A DNA stretch of 64,000 nt from an uncultured Gammaproteobacteria bacterium (GTDB lineage Bacteria > Pseudomonadota > Gammaproteobacteria > GCA-002705445 > GCA-002716945): the NCBI GenBank assembly GCA_905479195.1, contig CAJQLO010000001.1:304694-368693 (forward strand), given 5' to 3'. Positions 8,401 to 17,116 of the stretch are shown here, one piece after another; positions within the stretch are counted from its first letter, which is position 1, and every line of letters starts with the position of its first letter. The position numbers and the translations under genes were made by a program. The notes below the pieces were generated by a model. The model was not told the DNA's origin, did not search any database, and saw only the letters and a program-made list of their open reading frames with translations.

Positions 8401-8664
8401 ATGTATACAATTATGAGTTATCTTTGCTATCTAGTATCAGCTATTGCTGGCTACATGGCTGCCTTTGATTTACTTATACAAGTGTTTCCAGATTATGGAT
8501 TTATAGAGCTAACTACTGGATTTGTTGTAACTCTTATGTTTTTTCCTTTGGTTCCGCTTTATCCTGGTATAAACAGTGGAGAATGGCTTTTAGCCATTAT
8601 CTGTTATGCTTCTATAATGTTGGGTGTAATTTTAGGTAATCAAGCAAGAAAATCTAAGACTTAA
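8401..8664 (+). CDS. Small membrane protein of unknown function
   Basis: 87 residues with three hydrophobic helices (about 3-23, 37-56 and 62-80) and a basic end (NQARKSKT), so probably inner-membrane. I recognise no family. It lies between moaA and moaD, with 59-nt and 93-nt gaps. The ATG at 8401 has no clear Shine-Dalgarno; MSYLCYL at 8413 is an alternative start. That it interrupts the moa series may be chance. Confidence 0.6.
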   Translation: MYTIMSYLCYLVSAIAGYMAAFDLLIQVFPDYGFIELTTGFVVTLMFFPLVPLYPGINSGEWLLAIICYASIMLGVILGNQARKSKT

Positions 8665-8715
8665 ACATACTATTTTAGTGATTTTTGACTTTTTTGAAGC
8701 AAATTATTAATTTTG

Positions 8716-8744
8716 TTGATAATAATCACTTTTGTAACTATGAT
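8716..8744 (+). promoter_or_regulatory. Candidate sigma70 promoter for moaD-moaE-argG
   Basis: TTGATA at 8716-8721, a 17-nt spacer, then TATGAT at 8739-8744. Transcription would start near 8751, only about 7 nt before the moaD ATG, giving a very short leader. An AGG just before the ATG would then be at the very 5' end of the mRNA. Confidence 0.5.
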
Positions 8745-8757
8745 ACATAGGCAAATC

Positions 8758-8991
8758 ATGAAAATTTATGTTAAATATTTTGCTAGCGTTAGAGATATAA
8801 TGGGTAAAGGTTCTGAGGATCTTAAAGTTGAGGCTAGCCTCTCAGCTAATGAATTATGGGAAAGCTTAACAGTTGATAAAAAGACTCCGGTCAGAATATT
8901 AATAGCTGTAAACCATGAGTATGTTAACAAAAACTTTAAATTAAAAGATGGAGATGAAATTGCTTTTTTCCCTCCAGTTACAGGTGGTTAA
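8758..8991 (+). CDS. moaD: Molybdopterin synthase small subunit
   Basis: 77 residues from the ATG at 8758; the open frame begins at 8713 but the extra residues are hydrophobic non-family sequence, and an AGG precedes the chosen ATG. The product opens with MKIYVKYFASVRD and closes with FFPPVTGG, the beta-grasp sulfur carrier with the terminal Gly-Gly that MoeB adenylates. As thiocarboxylate it donates sulfur to cyclic pyranopterin in the MoaD/MoaE heterotetramer. moaE starts 2 nt after its stop. Confidence 0.92.
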   Translation: MKIYVKYFASVRDIMGKGSEDLKVEASLSANELWESLTVDKKTPVRILIAVNHEYVNKNFKLKDGDEIAFFPPVTGG

Positions 8992-8993
8992 TT

Positions 8994-9452
8994 ATGAAAA
9001 TTGAAATTATGAATGAAAAATTTGATCCATGGCAGTCATTGGTTGATTACAAAAAAAATGTTTTACAAAATAATCCTAAAATTGGAGCAACATCTGTTTT
9101 TGTAGGTACTGTCAGAGATTTTAATGATGACGAAGAAGTTCAAAATATGGAGTTAGAGCACTATCCAGGAATGACAGAAAAATATTTAGAAGATATAGTA
9201 AATACTGCAATTAAAAAATATAAGATTATTGATGGCCTTATTATCCATAGAGTTGGTTTATTGGAACCCACAGATCCAATAGTTTTGGTCGCCTCTTGGT
9301 CGGAACATAGAGATAATGCATTTAATGCTACACGAGATATTATGGAAGCATTGAAAGCCGAAGCTCCTTTTTGGAAAAAAGAATCAACTGATAATGGTTT
9401 CAGATGGGTTGAGCCTACCGTAGGAGAAGAAAGTAGCATTGATGAAGTTTAA
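8994..9452 (+). CDS. moaE: Molybdopterin synthase catalytic subunit
   Basis: 152 residues, usual MoaE length. Motifs along the chain: [14 protein letters not shown] (32-45), [31 protein letters not shown] and the catalytic APFWKKE (with the two lysines that bind precursor and MoaD tail), then RWVEPT. It forms molybdopterin from cyclic pyranopterin using MoaD thiocarboxylate. Coupled to moaD (2-nt gap) and overlaps argG by 11 nt. Confidence 0.95.
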   Translation: MKIEIMNEKFDPWQSLVDYKKNVLQNNPKIGATSVFVGTVRDFNDDEEVQNMELEHYPGMTEKYLEDIVNTAIKKYKIIDGLIIHRVGLLEPTDPIVLVASWSEHRDNAFNATRDIMEALKAEAPFWKKESTDNGFRWVEPTVGEESSIDEV

Positions 9453-10638
9453 GAAAGTTGTTTTAGCATATTCTGGCGGATTAGATACATCGGTAATCGC
9501 GAAATGGTTAATGGAAAAGTATGAATGCGAAGTTATCACATTCACTGCAGATATAGGCCAAGGCTCGGAAACTAAAGATGCCAAAGTTAAAGCTAAAAAA
9601 CTTGGAATTAAAAAGATATATATAGAGGATTTGCAAGAAACATTTGTTAGGGATTACGTATATCCGATGTTTAGGTCAAATGCTATATATGAGGGTGAAT
9701 ACTTTCTAGGAACATCGATTGCAAGACCTTTGATTAGCAAAAGGCTGATAGAGATAGCTAAAAAAGAAGGAGCCGATGCCATATGTCATGGAGCAACTGG
9801 AAAAGGAAATGACCAAGTTAGATTTGAATTGTCAGCATATGCTCTAAACCCAAAAATTAAAATTATAGCTCCTTGGAGAGAATGGGCATTTAACTCAAGA
9901 AAAGATTTAGTTAGATATGCAAGATTAAATAAAATAGCCATTGATTTTGATTTAGGTAAAAAGAGTCCTTACTCCATGGATGCGAATATATTACATACTT
10001 CGTATGAGGGCGGCATTTTAGAAGATCCTTGGGAAAGTCCAGAAGAATCAATGTGGTTAAGAACTAAGTCTATTGAACAATCAGCTAATAAGGCAGATAT
10101 TTTAGAGCTAGAGTTCAAAAATGGAGATATCATTAAAATCAATAAGAAAATATTATCACCATGTAAAGTATTAGGTAAGCTAAACCAATTAGCTGGCAAG
10201 CATGGCATTGGAAGAATAGATATTGTAGAAAATCGCTATGTAGGTATTAAATCTAGAGGTTGTTATGAAACACCTGGCGGAACAATTTATCATAAAGCGC
10301 ATAAAGCTATGGAGTCTATCACGATGGACCGTGAACTTTTACATTTAAAAGAAGATCTTGCTAACAGGTATACGAGGCTTATATATAATGGTTATTGGTT
10401 TAGTCCCGAAAGAGAGAGTTTACAAAAATTAATCAATGATTCGCAAAAAAGAGTTACCGGTACAGTCAAAATTAAAATTTTAAAAGGCAATGTGATGGTT
10501 CTTGGAAGAAAATCTCCTTATTCGATATACAGTGAAGATTTATCAACTTTTGAAACAGATTCTGGAGACTATGATCAAAGAGATGCAGAGGGATTTATTA
10601 AAGTTAATTCGCTTAGATTGAGAAATAAGCAAAAATAG
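9442..10638 (+). CDS. argG: Argininosuccinate synthase
   Basis: 398 residues. ArgG joins citrulline and aspartate with ATP in arginine synthesis. The PP-loop [10 protein letters not shown] opens the protein (9-18), and family blocks follow: [20 protein letters not shown] and [12 protein letters not shown] use the ATG at 9442; a TTG one codon earlier is less likely. It overlaps moaE by 11 nt, so it may be carried on the moaD-moaE transcript, an unusual partner. Ends 1 nt from the convergent DUF3108 gene. Confidence 0.95.
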   Translation: MKFKKVVLAYSGGLDTSVIAKWLMEKYECEVITFTADIGQGSETKDAKVKAKKLGIKKIYIEDLQETFVRDYVYPMFRSNAIYEGEYFLGTSIARPLISKRLIEIAKKEGADAICHGATGKGNDQVRFELSAYALNPKIKIIAPWREWAFNSRKDLVRYARLNKIAIDFDLGKKSPYSMDANILHTSYEGGILEDPWESPEESMWLRTKSIEQSANKADILELEFKNGDIIKINKKILSPCKVLGKLNQLAGKHGIGRIDIVENRYVGIKSRGCYETPGGTIYHKAHKAMESITMDRELLHLKEDLANRYTRLIYNGYWFSPERESLQKLINDSQKRVTGTVKIKILKGNVMVLGRKSPYSIYSEDLSTFETDSGDYDQRDAEGFIKVNSLRLRNKQK

Positions 10639-10639
10639 T

Positions 10640-11362
10640 TTATTTAAAAACTTTTTCTAATATTACGGTAAATACCAGAGACTCTTTTCTATATTGTTCG
10701 ATTTTGACCGGAATAAAATCGTGATCAACAGCATACCAGGTCAAAGTACTACGTTTATTATTTTCTATTAATTTTTTAATAACTTTAGTATTGGTATCTC
10801 CAAAAACTGTTTTAATGACATCATCTGAGTGTAGAATAAAAGAATATTTTCTCAGTCTACCTTTGTCAATAACATTATATTTATATTCAAAAATTCCCCT
10901 TTTCATTTTTTCTTGAAAGTCAATTTGTACGGATAGTCTGTCTAGGGAGTAAGGTATATTAATATGTTCTTGTTTATTATTATTTTCCACTGTATATGCA
11001 TAATTATTATCTAGATCAAAAGTAGTTTCTATTAATTGAAAACTATCTTTTTTTTCTTTCGTAAATTTATATGATATAGGTTTTATCACTCCATTATCTT
11101 TTTTAAAACTTGTTGTTTCTAGCCTAGCATCTTTTTTAAACTTAAATATCCCAGCAGAGTCACTCTTAATATTGAATTTATAAGTAGATTCATTTTTAAG
11201 TAGTGTTTGTTCGCTGACGCCAAAATAGATATTACCCTTATAAAGATCATATTTATATTTTGAAATTACCAATTCTTCTGCATAAGCATTACTAACGCAT
11301 AGAAAAATAATACATACTAGATATTTATAGTTAACTAGTCTGATAAATGTTCTATAGGGCAT
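10640..11362 (-). CDS. DUF3108 periplasmic protein
   Basis: 240 residues with a signal peptide (hydrophobic stretch about 13-27, likely cleavage after AYA). The mature part is mainly beta-strand, starting YKYDLYKGNIYFG and containing RLSVQIDF, as in DUF3108 proteins exported to the periplasm. In gammaproteobacteria this gene commonly follows purM-purN, as it does here. The start overlaps the end of purN by 28 nt. Function not established. Confidence 0.8.
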   Translation of the reverse strand: MPYRTFIRLVNYKYLVCIIFLCVSNAYAEELVISKYKYDLYKGNIYFGVSEQTLLKNESTYKFNIKSDSAGIFKFKKDARLETTSFKKDNGVIKPISYKFTKEKKDSFQLIETTFDLDNNYAYTVENNNKQEHINIPYSLDRLSVQIDFQEKMKRGIFEYKYNVIDKGRLRKYSFILHSDDVIKTVFGDTNTKVIKKLIENNKRSTLTWYAVDHDFIPVKIEQYRKESLVFTVILEKVFK

Positions 11363-11967
11363 TCTAATTCCTCGTTATCAAAAAAACATTTATCTTTAAC
11401 TTGTTTTATATGATTTTCTACAAACCATTTTATTGCTAAAGGAAAAATATTATATTCAATTTTATGTACTCTATCCTTCAATGTATCTTCATTATCATTT
11501 TTTAGTATCTCAGTTTTTCCTTGTATTATAATTGGACCATCATCTAATTTTGATGTTACAAAATGAACTGATGCGCCATGATACTTTTCTTTCGCAATCA
11601 ACGCTTTTTTATATGTATCTAAGCCTTTAAATTTTGGGAGTAATGATGGATGTAGGTTAATAATTTTACCATAAAATTTATCTGTAAAATCTTTTGGTAA
11701 TATTTTCATAAACCCAGAAAGTAAAATAAGATCTATATCATAAGTATTTTCTAGGGCTAATAATTGATCAATATATTTATTAGATGTATCAATTACTATA
11801 GTCTCTATGCCTGCTTTTTTAGCTCTTGCAAGACCTTTTGCATCAGAATTATTTGATACAACCGCAATTATATCCATTTTAAGAAAATCACTATCAATAT
11901 TATTAATTATATTTTGGAGGTTACTACCATTCCCTGATATAAATATTATTACTTTAGGTCTACTCAT
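11335..11967 (-). CDS. purN: Phosphoribosylglycinamide formyltransferase
   Basis: 210 residues. PurN formylates GAR with 10-formyl-THF in purine synthesis. SGNGSNLQ (11-18) binds the phosphoribosyl part; the catalytic region has INLHPSLLPKFKG (103-115, with Asn104 and His106), HGASVHFV (130-137) and LDDGP (141-145). Starts 8 nt inside purM, so coupled. The order purM-purN-DUF3108 with hda divergent is a common gammaproteobacterial arrangement. Confidence 0.95.
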   Translation of the reverse strand: MSRPKVIIFISGNGSNLQNIINNIDSDFLKMDIIAVVSNNSDAKGLARAKKAGIETIVIDTSNKYIDQLLALENTYDIDLILLSGFMKILPKDFTDKFYGKIINLHPSLLPKFKGLDTYKKALIAKEKYHGASVHFVTSKLDDGPIIIQGKTEILKNDNEDTLKDRVHKIEYNIFPLAIKWFVENHIKQVKDKCFFDNEELECPIEHLSD

Positions 11968-12997
11968 ATACTATATTTTTATTATTATTACGATTACCAA
12001 TATAACCTATAATTTTCGGCTTATATTTAGTTTTACTAAATATCTTTGTAAAAGTATTAATATCACCTTTATTAATTATTAATACCATTCCAATACCGCA
12101 ATTAAAAGTTTTCAGCATTTCTTTTTTATCCAGCATAGCCTTTTCTTGTATTAATTTAAATAAGTCTGGAATTTCTAACATACTTTTATCCATATAAGTT
12201 GTATATTTTTCTGGAATTACTCTAGGAATATTCTCTGTTAAACCACCTCCAGTTATATGCGCAGCACCATTAATATTAATTTTATTTCTGAGTAACTCAA
12301 AAATATCAACATAAAGCTTTGTAGGTTTTATTAGAGCCTTTCCTAAATTAGTACTTTTAAATTTTTGTCTTAAAGATATTGATTTATTTTCTATTAATTT
12401 ATTTATTAGAGAAAACCCATTCGAGTGAAAACCGCTTGATTCAAAACCAATTAAGATATTGCCTTTTTTAACCTTACTCTTATTGATAATATTCTTTTTA
12501 TCTACAACACCAACACAAAAACCTGCTAAATCATAATCATCTTTATTATACATGCCAGGCATTTCTGCAGTTTCACCACCTATCAATGGTATATTGATAG
12601 ATTCACAAGCTTTTTTAATTCCTTTTAAAACCTGTGTATGTAATTTTATATCAACTTTGCTTGTAGCTAAATAATCTAGAAAAAATAAAGGGGTTGCCCC
12701 AGATGTTATTACATCATTTACACACATGGCCAGTAAATCTTGTCCGATATATCTATGTTCTTTAAGCTTCGATGCTAACTTTAATTTTGTCCCGACTCCA
12801 TCAGTACCACATACAATTACCGGATTTTTATACTTTTTTATATCCAAGGCATACAAGCTTGAAAAGCCACCTATGCCAGCTAATACGTTGGGATGAGTTT
12901 TTTGAGTCTTTTTTGAGATATTTCCTATAAGTTTATCAGCATTTTTGATACTGACACCTGATTTTTCATAAGTTAGCTTGTTAATTTTTTTTTTCAT
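11960..12997 (-). CDS. purM: Phosphoribosylformylglycinamidine cyclo-ligase (AIR synthetase)
   Basis: 345 residues, standard PurM length. Blocks: GTDGVGTKLKLA, the VNDVITSGATPLFFLDY segment, GGETAEMPGMY and GGGLTENIPRV. It closes the imidazole ring using ATP. First gene of the purM-purN-DUF3108 operon, divergent from hda with 52 nt between the starts. A run of lysine codons opens the protein (MKKKINKLTYEKSGV). Confidence 0.96.
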   Translation of the reverse strand: MKKKINKLTYEKSGVSIKNADKLIGNISKKTQKTHPNVLAGIGGFSSLYALDIKKYKNPVIVCGTDGVGTKLKLASKLKEHRYIGQDLLAMCVNDVITSGATPLFFLDYLATSKVDIKLHTQVLKGIKKACESINIPLIGGETAEMPGMYNKDDYDLAGFCVGVVDKKNIINKSKVKKGNILIGFESSGFHSNGFSLINKLIENKSISLRQKFKSTNLGKALIKPTKLYVDIFELLRNKININGAAHITGGGLTENIPRVIPEKYTTYMDKSMLEIPDLFKLIQEKAMLDKKEMLKTFNCGIGMVLIINKGDINTFTKIFSKTKYKPKIIGYIGNRNNNKNIVYE

Positions 12998-13049
12998 GTT
13001 TAAATGATTTGAATTTAATTATATATTAGTCTATTAATTATATACTTTT

Positions 13050-13745
13050 ATGAAAGAAACTAAACTCAATAAAGATCAAATACCTATTAATTTCAGTTTT
13101 ATTGCTGATAAGAGCTTTGATAATTTTGTTCTTGGCAATAATAGTATTGCTGTTAAGCTCCTAAAGAATTTAACTATAACTGATAGAACAAATATCATAT
13201 TCATCAGAGGAAATCATTCTAGTGGCAAAACACATCTATGTTTAGCAGTAAATAACTTAACTAATAAAAATATATTTATATTAAATCGAAAAAATATAGC
13301 ATCAATAGATTTTCAAGATATATTAAAATATGAATCTCTTATCATCGATGATATTGATTTTTTAATTACTAGCAGTACTAACGAAGAAGACATATTTTCT
13401 TTAATTAATGAATTTATCTTAATGAAAAAAAGTATGATTATTACATCTACTGAAAAGTTAAATGATATTAATTTTACAATTCCTGACTTAGCTTCTAGAC
13501 TTAAGTGGGATCAAATACTTGAAATACCTGAACTTAATGATAGTGATAAAATAAAGGTCTTACAGAAAAATGCATATGAAAGAGGCTGGGACCTCACGCC
13601 TAAAGTATGTGACTATATAATGAATCACTATAAAAGAGACTTATATTTTTTATGTAATTGCGTTAAATTTATTGACGAGGCTTCATTGTCATTAAAGAAA
13701 AAAATTACGATACCCTTTATTAAAAAAATTATAGAATATAAGTAG
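13050..13745 (+). CDS. hda: DnaA-related regulatory inactivator Hda
   Basis: 231 residues, a DnaA-type AAA+ domain with no DNA-binding domain IV. QIPINF at 10-15 fits the beta-clamp-binding motif (QL[SP]LPL-like) that Hda carries at its N-terminus. Walker A is GNHSSGKTH (54-62), Walker B LIIDDID (97-103), and DLASRLKW (146-153) holds the arginine-finger box. With the clamp it triggers DnaA-ATP hydrolysis after initiation. No Shine-Dalgarno is seen before the ATG. Being next to purM is the usual gammaproteobacterial context. Confidence 0.9.
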   Translation: MKETKLNKDQIPINFSFIADKSFDNFVLGNNSIAVKLLKNLTITDRTNIIFIRGNHSSGKTHLCLAVNNLTNKNIFILNRKNIASIDFQDILKYESLIIDDIDFLITSSTNEEDIFSLINEFILMKKSMIITSTEKLNDINFTIPDLASRLKWDQILEIPELNDSDKIKVLQKNAYERGWDLTPKVCDYIMNHYKRDLYFLCNCVKFIDEASLSLKKKITIPFIKKIIEYK

Positions 13746-13748
13746 CTT

Positions 13749-14315
13749 TTATTGGTTCAACTTTTTTGCTAGAGCGGCTATTCTTTTCCCAAAATTTATA
13801 CATATCTCTTTTTCATCATCAGTTATCTCTATATCTGATTCAAATGAAACATGACTTGGTCCATAAGGAGTTCCTCCTCTCTTAGTAGTGCTAAGTTTTT
13901 TTTCACTATATGGCACACCTGTAATAATTACTCCATGATGAAGCAGAGGCAACATCATACTTAGCAAGGTTGATTCTTGCCCACCATGCATGCTTGATGT
14001 TGAGGTAAACACTCCTCCTGGTTTTCCAGTCAAACATCCATTAAACCATTCTGCGGTTGTTGTATCGATGAAAGCTTTCATAGAACCCGACATGTTTCCG
14101 AAATGAGTGGGGCTTCCAATTATTATTCCATCACATTGATCTAAATCTGATTTATCTACGATAGCATCAGTATTGGTAGTATTATCACTAGATATATTTA
14201 TAACTGTTCGAATTACAGATGAAACACCTTCTATCATCTCTACGCCTCTAGCTATTAATCTAGCCATTTTTTTCGTTGAGCCATTTGCAGAATAATATAT
14301 AATAAGAACATTCAT
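13749..14315 (-). CDS. wrbA: WrbA-like NAD(P)H:quinone oxidoreductase (flavodoxin fold)
   Basis: 188 residues. The FMN phosphate loop is YYSANGSTKKMA (7-18). GSPTHFGNMSGSMKAFIDTT contacts the flavin, and the WrbA-typical GGVFTSTSSMHGGQEST and GTPYGPSH elements follow. WrbA reduces quinones by two electrons and limits redox cycling. Convergent with hda (3-nt gap) and divergent from the SoxXA-binding-like gene. Confidence 0.88.
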   Translation of the reverse strand: MNVLIIYYSANGSTKKMARLIARGVEMIEGVSSVIRTVINISSDNTTNTDAIVDKSDLDQCDGIIIGSPTHFGNMSGSMKAFIDTTTAEWFNGCLTGKPGGVFTSTSSMHGGQESTLLSMMLPLLHHGVIITGVPYSEKKLSTTKRGGTPYGPSHVSFESDIEITDDEKEICINFGKRIAALAKKLNQ

Positions 14316-14335
14316 TATAGATTAGGATATTCTAT

Positions 14336-14674
14336 ATGAATGATAAAATAAAACTTTTTAAGAAGAATATTATGAATAGATTTTTAGTTTTTTTAGTTTT
14401 GATGACTTTTATTAGCCCCATTATAGCGTCAGATGCTACTAAACAATCATCAGAAAAATATATTTCAGAAGCTAAAAAAACATATAAGAAAGCATTGAAG
14501 CTCAATAATGCTTGGAGAGATACAAGTAAAATAATTAAAAAAGCATCCAAAGAGCATTCAAAAAAGAATTATGAGAAATCAGTTAAATTAGCCAGAGAAG
14601 CCTTAAATCAGGCAAAGATGGCAATTGAGCAACATAATAAACAGAAGGACTCTTATAGGTTTTTAGATAATTAA
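14336..14674 (+). CDS. SoxXA-binding-protein-like small exported protein
   Basis: 112 residues. A hydrophobic segment (about 14-30, FLVFLVLMTFISPIIAS) is a signal peptide; the rest is helical and charged, with AWRDTSKIIKKASKEHSK followed by SVKLAREALNQAKMA. This WRDT...KKA...A...LA..A pattern matches small proteins annotated as SoxXA-binding protein. In sulfur oxidisers that protein aids the SoxXA cytochrome, but the family is broader and no sox gene is present here. I keep the ATG at 14336 because AGGA lies 8 nt before it; the ATG at 14372 would give a shorter signal peptide. Confidence 0.6.
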   Translation: MNDKIKLFKKNIMNRFLVFLVLMTFISPIIASDATKQSSEKYISEAKKTYKKALKLNNAWRDTSKIIKKASKEHSKKNYEKSVKLAREALNQAKMAIEQHNKQKDSYRFLDN

Positions 14675-14682
14675 GAATTTTA

Positions 14683-15936
14683 TCAATTGAGCTTGCTTAC
14701 TATTTCTTCTACTTTGATTTCAAACTTAGTATTTTCAGTTCTCGATCTATAAGTAATTGTTTTATTTTTAGCTTCATTGTTCCCAATGATGATTATATGA
14801 GGTATTCCAATTAATTCCCAATCTTTCATTTTATTGCCAAAGTTTGCATTTCTATCATCGTGAATTATATTCTTTTTAGAATTTTTTAGTAAACTATATA
14901 CTTCGTTTGAGTATGATCTAACTTCTTTATTTTTATGACCATCTATTTCTATAATAACAGCTTCAAAAGGGCTGATTGATTTCGGCCATATAATTCCATT
15001 TGAGTCATGACTTTGTTCAATTGCAGCTGCAACTATTCTTGTAATACCAATTCCATAACAACCCATAAACATATTTATTGATTTTGAGTCTTTAGTAGTT
15101 ATTTTAGCCTTCATTTTCTCTGAATATTTTTGTCCTAATTTAAATATATGGCCGACTTCTATACCTTTTTTATGTGTTAAGCCAGTTTTCTTTATTATTG
15201 ACTCCAAGCTATCTTCTGAGTATTTAATTTTTGCAATTTCTAAGTTCATTCCATTTAGCTCATTATCTAACAAGAGGTCATCTTCACCAGTTTCAGCTAT
15301 CACGTGAAATTCATTAGATTCATTGCCTCCAATATTTCCGCTATCAGCATCTACTATTGTATAGTCCAGCATTAACCTTTTAAAAATTTTCTGATAAGCT
15401 CCTTTATAAATTTTATACGTATTATCCAGACAGTCTTGCGTTTCATGGAATGAATAAGCGTCTTTCATTATAAATTCTCTAGCTCTCATTACCCCAAATC
15501 TTGGTCTAATTTCATCTCTAAATTTTGAAGATATTTGAAACAGATTCATCGGTAATTGTTTATAACTAGAAACATCTTTTCTTATTACATCTGTTATTAC
15601 TTCTTCAAATGTTGGCCCTAAGCAAAATTCTCTCTCATGCCTATCCTTAAATCTTAATAATTCTGGACCATACTCATCCCATCTACCAGACTCTTTCCAT
15701 AATTCTGCAGGTTGCACAGATGGCATTAATATCTCTGCACACCCAATATTATTCAATTCTTCCCTTATGATTTTTTCTATTTTTTGAATAACTCTTAAGC
15801 CTATAGGAAGCCAAGAGTATTGCCCTGATGATAACTTCCTAATCATTCCTGATTTAATCATTAATTGATGACTCGTTATTTCTGCTTCAGAGGGAATATC
15901 TTTCTGGGTAAAAATTGGAAAATTTGATACTTTCAT
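14683..15936 (-). CDS. proS: Prolyl-tRNA synthetase lacking the INS editing domain
   Basis: 417 residues against about 570 for typical bacterial ProS. Class II motifs are intact: motif 1 region RVIQKIEKIIREE, motif 2 KFRDEIRPRFGVMRAREF (138-155), motif 3 GCYGIGITR (292-300). Blocks such as SYKQLPMN and LGPTFEEVITD match the gammaproteobacterial form. Between GEDD (217-220) and IEVGHIF (259-265), where the ~180-residue INS domain that removes Ala from tRNA-Pro normally sits, there are only about 38 residues. The anticodon-binding domain is present at the C-terminus. The enzyme should charge tRNA-Pro but not clear Ala-tRNA-Pro itself. Confidence 0.95.
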   Translation of the reverse strand: MKVSNFPIFTQKDIPSEAEITSHQLMIKSGMIRKLSSGQYSWLPIGLRVIQKIEKIIREELNNIGCAEILMPSVQPAELWKESGRWDEYGPELLRFKDRHEREFCLGPTFEEVITDVIRKDVSSYKQLPMNLFQISSKFRDEIRPRFGVMRAREFIMKDAYSFHETQDCLDNTYKIYKGAYQKIFKRLMLDYTIVDADSGNIGGNESNEFHVIAETGEDDLLLDNELNGMNLEIAKIKYSEDSLESIIKKTGLTHKKGIEVGHIFKLGQKYSEKMKAKITTKDSKSINMFMGCYGIGITRIVAAAIEQSHDSNGIIWPKSISPFEAVIIEIDGHKNKEVRSYSNEVYSLLKNSKKNIIHDDRNANFGNKMKDWELIGIPHIIIIGNNEAKNKTITYRSRTENTKFEIKVEEIVSKLN

Positions 15937-16036
15937 CGTCTAATAGTATTGATATATTATAAATTGATGTTTTAGTTTACCATGAATATGGTTATTATAT
16001 ATAAAGCAATTTAAACGAGTTTAAAGCTAACAAAGT

Positions 16037-17098
16037 ATGTTCAAATTTTTTAAAGAATGGTATGAGAGCCATTTAACTGACCCAAATCAAGTAGCATTAG
16101 CTCTAATAATATTATCTATTTCTCTAATTACTTATATATTATTAGCTACGGTCACACCTATTTTAGTAGCTATCATACTCGCCTATATGCTAGAGGGATT
16201 GGTACACCGATTTACTAAAAATTATTCACTTAAAAGAAATACTGTGGTGTTACTTGTATATTTCTCTTTTATTGCCATCTCAATGGTTACATTATTTTTA
16301 ATATTACCACTTATGATTGATCAGTTTACTTTATTTGTAAAATCTTTACCTTCGATACTAGAAAAAGGAAAATTTTTATTACTTAATTTCACGTCATCAG
16401 ATAAAGCTCTGGTCACTGAAGGCGAATTAACAAATATTTTTTCAGCATTAAATACCGAGATATATAACATGTATGGTTCGATTGTATCTTACTCTTTATC
16501 ATCCGCAGGAAGTATTATAGAAACAATGATTTATATGTTAATTGTCCCTATATTAATTTTTTTCTTACTTTTTGATAAAAAAGAAATTAATGGATGGTTT
16601 AAAAAATTTTTTCCAGAAAAATTAGATTTATCAAAAAAAGCTTATGCAGAGTTAGATTTAAAAATAGGAAATTATATTCGTTGCAAGTTTATAGAGATTA
16701 TTATTGTTTGGGTAGCATCAACTTTATTCTTTACTATTCTAGGGCTCAACTACTCTTTAGTATTAGGTTTTCTCTGTGGAATATCAGTAATTATTCCATA
16801 TGTTGGGGCCATTGCTGTCACTATACCGATAGTATTTGTGGGATATTTTCAGTGGGGAACATCTTCGGAGTTCTGGTATATCATACTTGCTCATATCATT
16901 ATACAAATTCTAGACGGCAATGTGGTAGTGCCTGTTTTATTCTCTGATGCAGTAAATCTCCACCCTCTAGCAATTCTGATTTCAATTTTATTTTTTGGTA
17001 CAATATGGGGAATTTGGGGTGTATTTTTTGCAATACCTTTGGCGGTATTAGTTAACACATTGTTAAATATTTGGCCAAAAACTGAGTATAGGCCTTAA
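16037..17098 (+). CDS. AI-2E/PerM family transporter
   Basis: 353 residues with about eight membrane helices. After an N-terminal pair of helices comes a cytosolic/periplasmic middle (about 110-160) and then family blocks: LRCKFIEI-like IRCKFIEII, GISVIIPYVGAIAVTIP, QILDGNVVVPVLF and LHPLAILISILFFGTIWGIWG. The QxxxxNVVVPxL and HPL elements are typical of AI-2E/PerM (UPF0118). In this setting it lies just before dapA-bamC, as perM-like genes sometimes do. Substrate not deducible. Confidence 0.88.
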   Translation: MFKFFKEWYESHLTDPNQVALALIILSISLITYILLATVTPILVAIILAYMLEGLVHRFTKNYSLKRNTVVLLVYFSFIAISMVTLFLILPLMIDQFTLFVKSLPSILEKGKFLLLNFTSSDKALVTEGELTNIFSALNTEIYNMYGSIVSYSLSSAGSIIETMIYMLIVPILIFFLLFDKKEINGWFKKFFPEKLDLSKKAYAELDLKIGNYIRCKFIEIIIVWVASTLFFTILGLNYSLVLGFLCGISVIIPYVGAIAVTIPIVFVGYFQWGTSSEFWYIILAHIIIQILDGNVVVPVLFSDAVNLHPLAILISILFFGTIWGIWGVFFAIPLAVLVNTLLNIWPKTEYRP

Positions 17099-17116
17099 AC
17101 TGGACTAGGAGTATGT

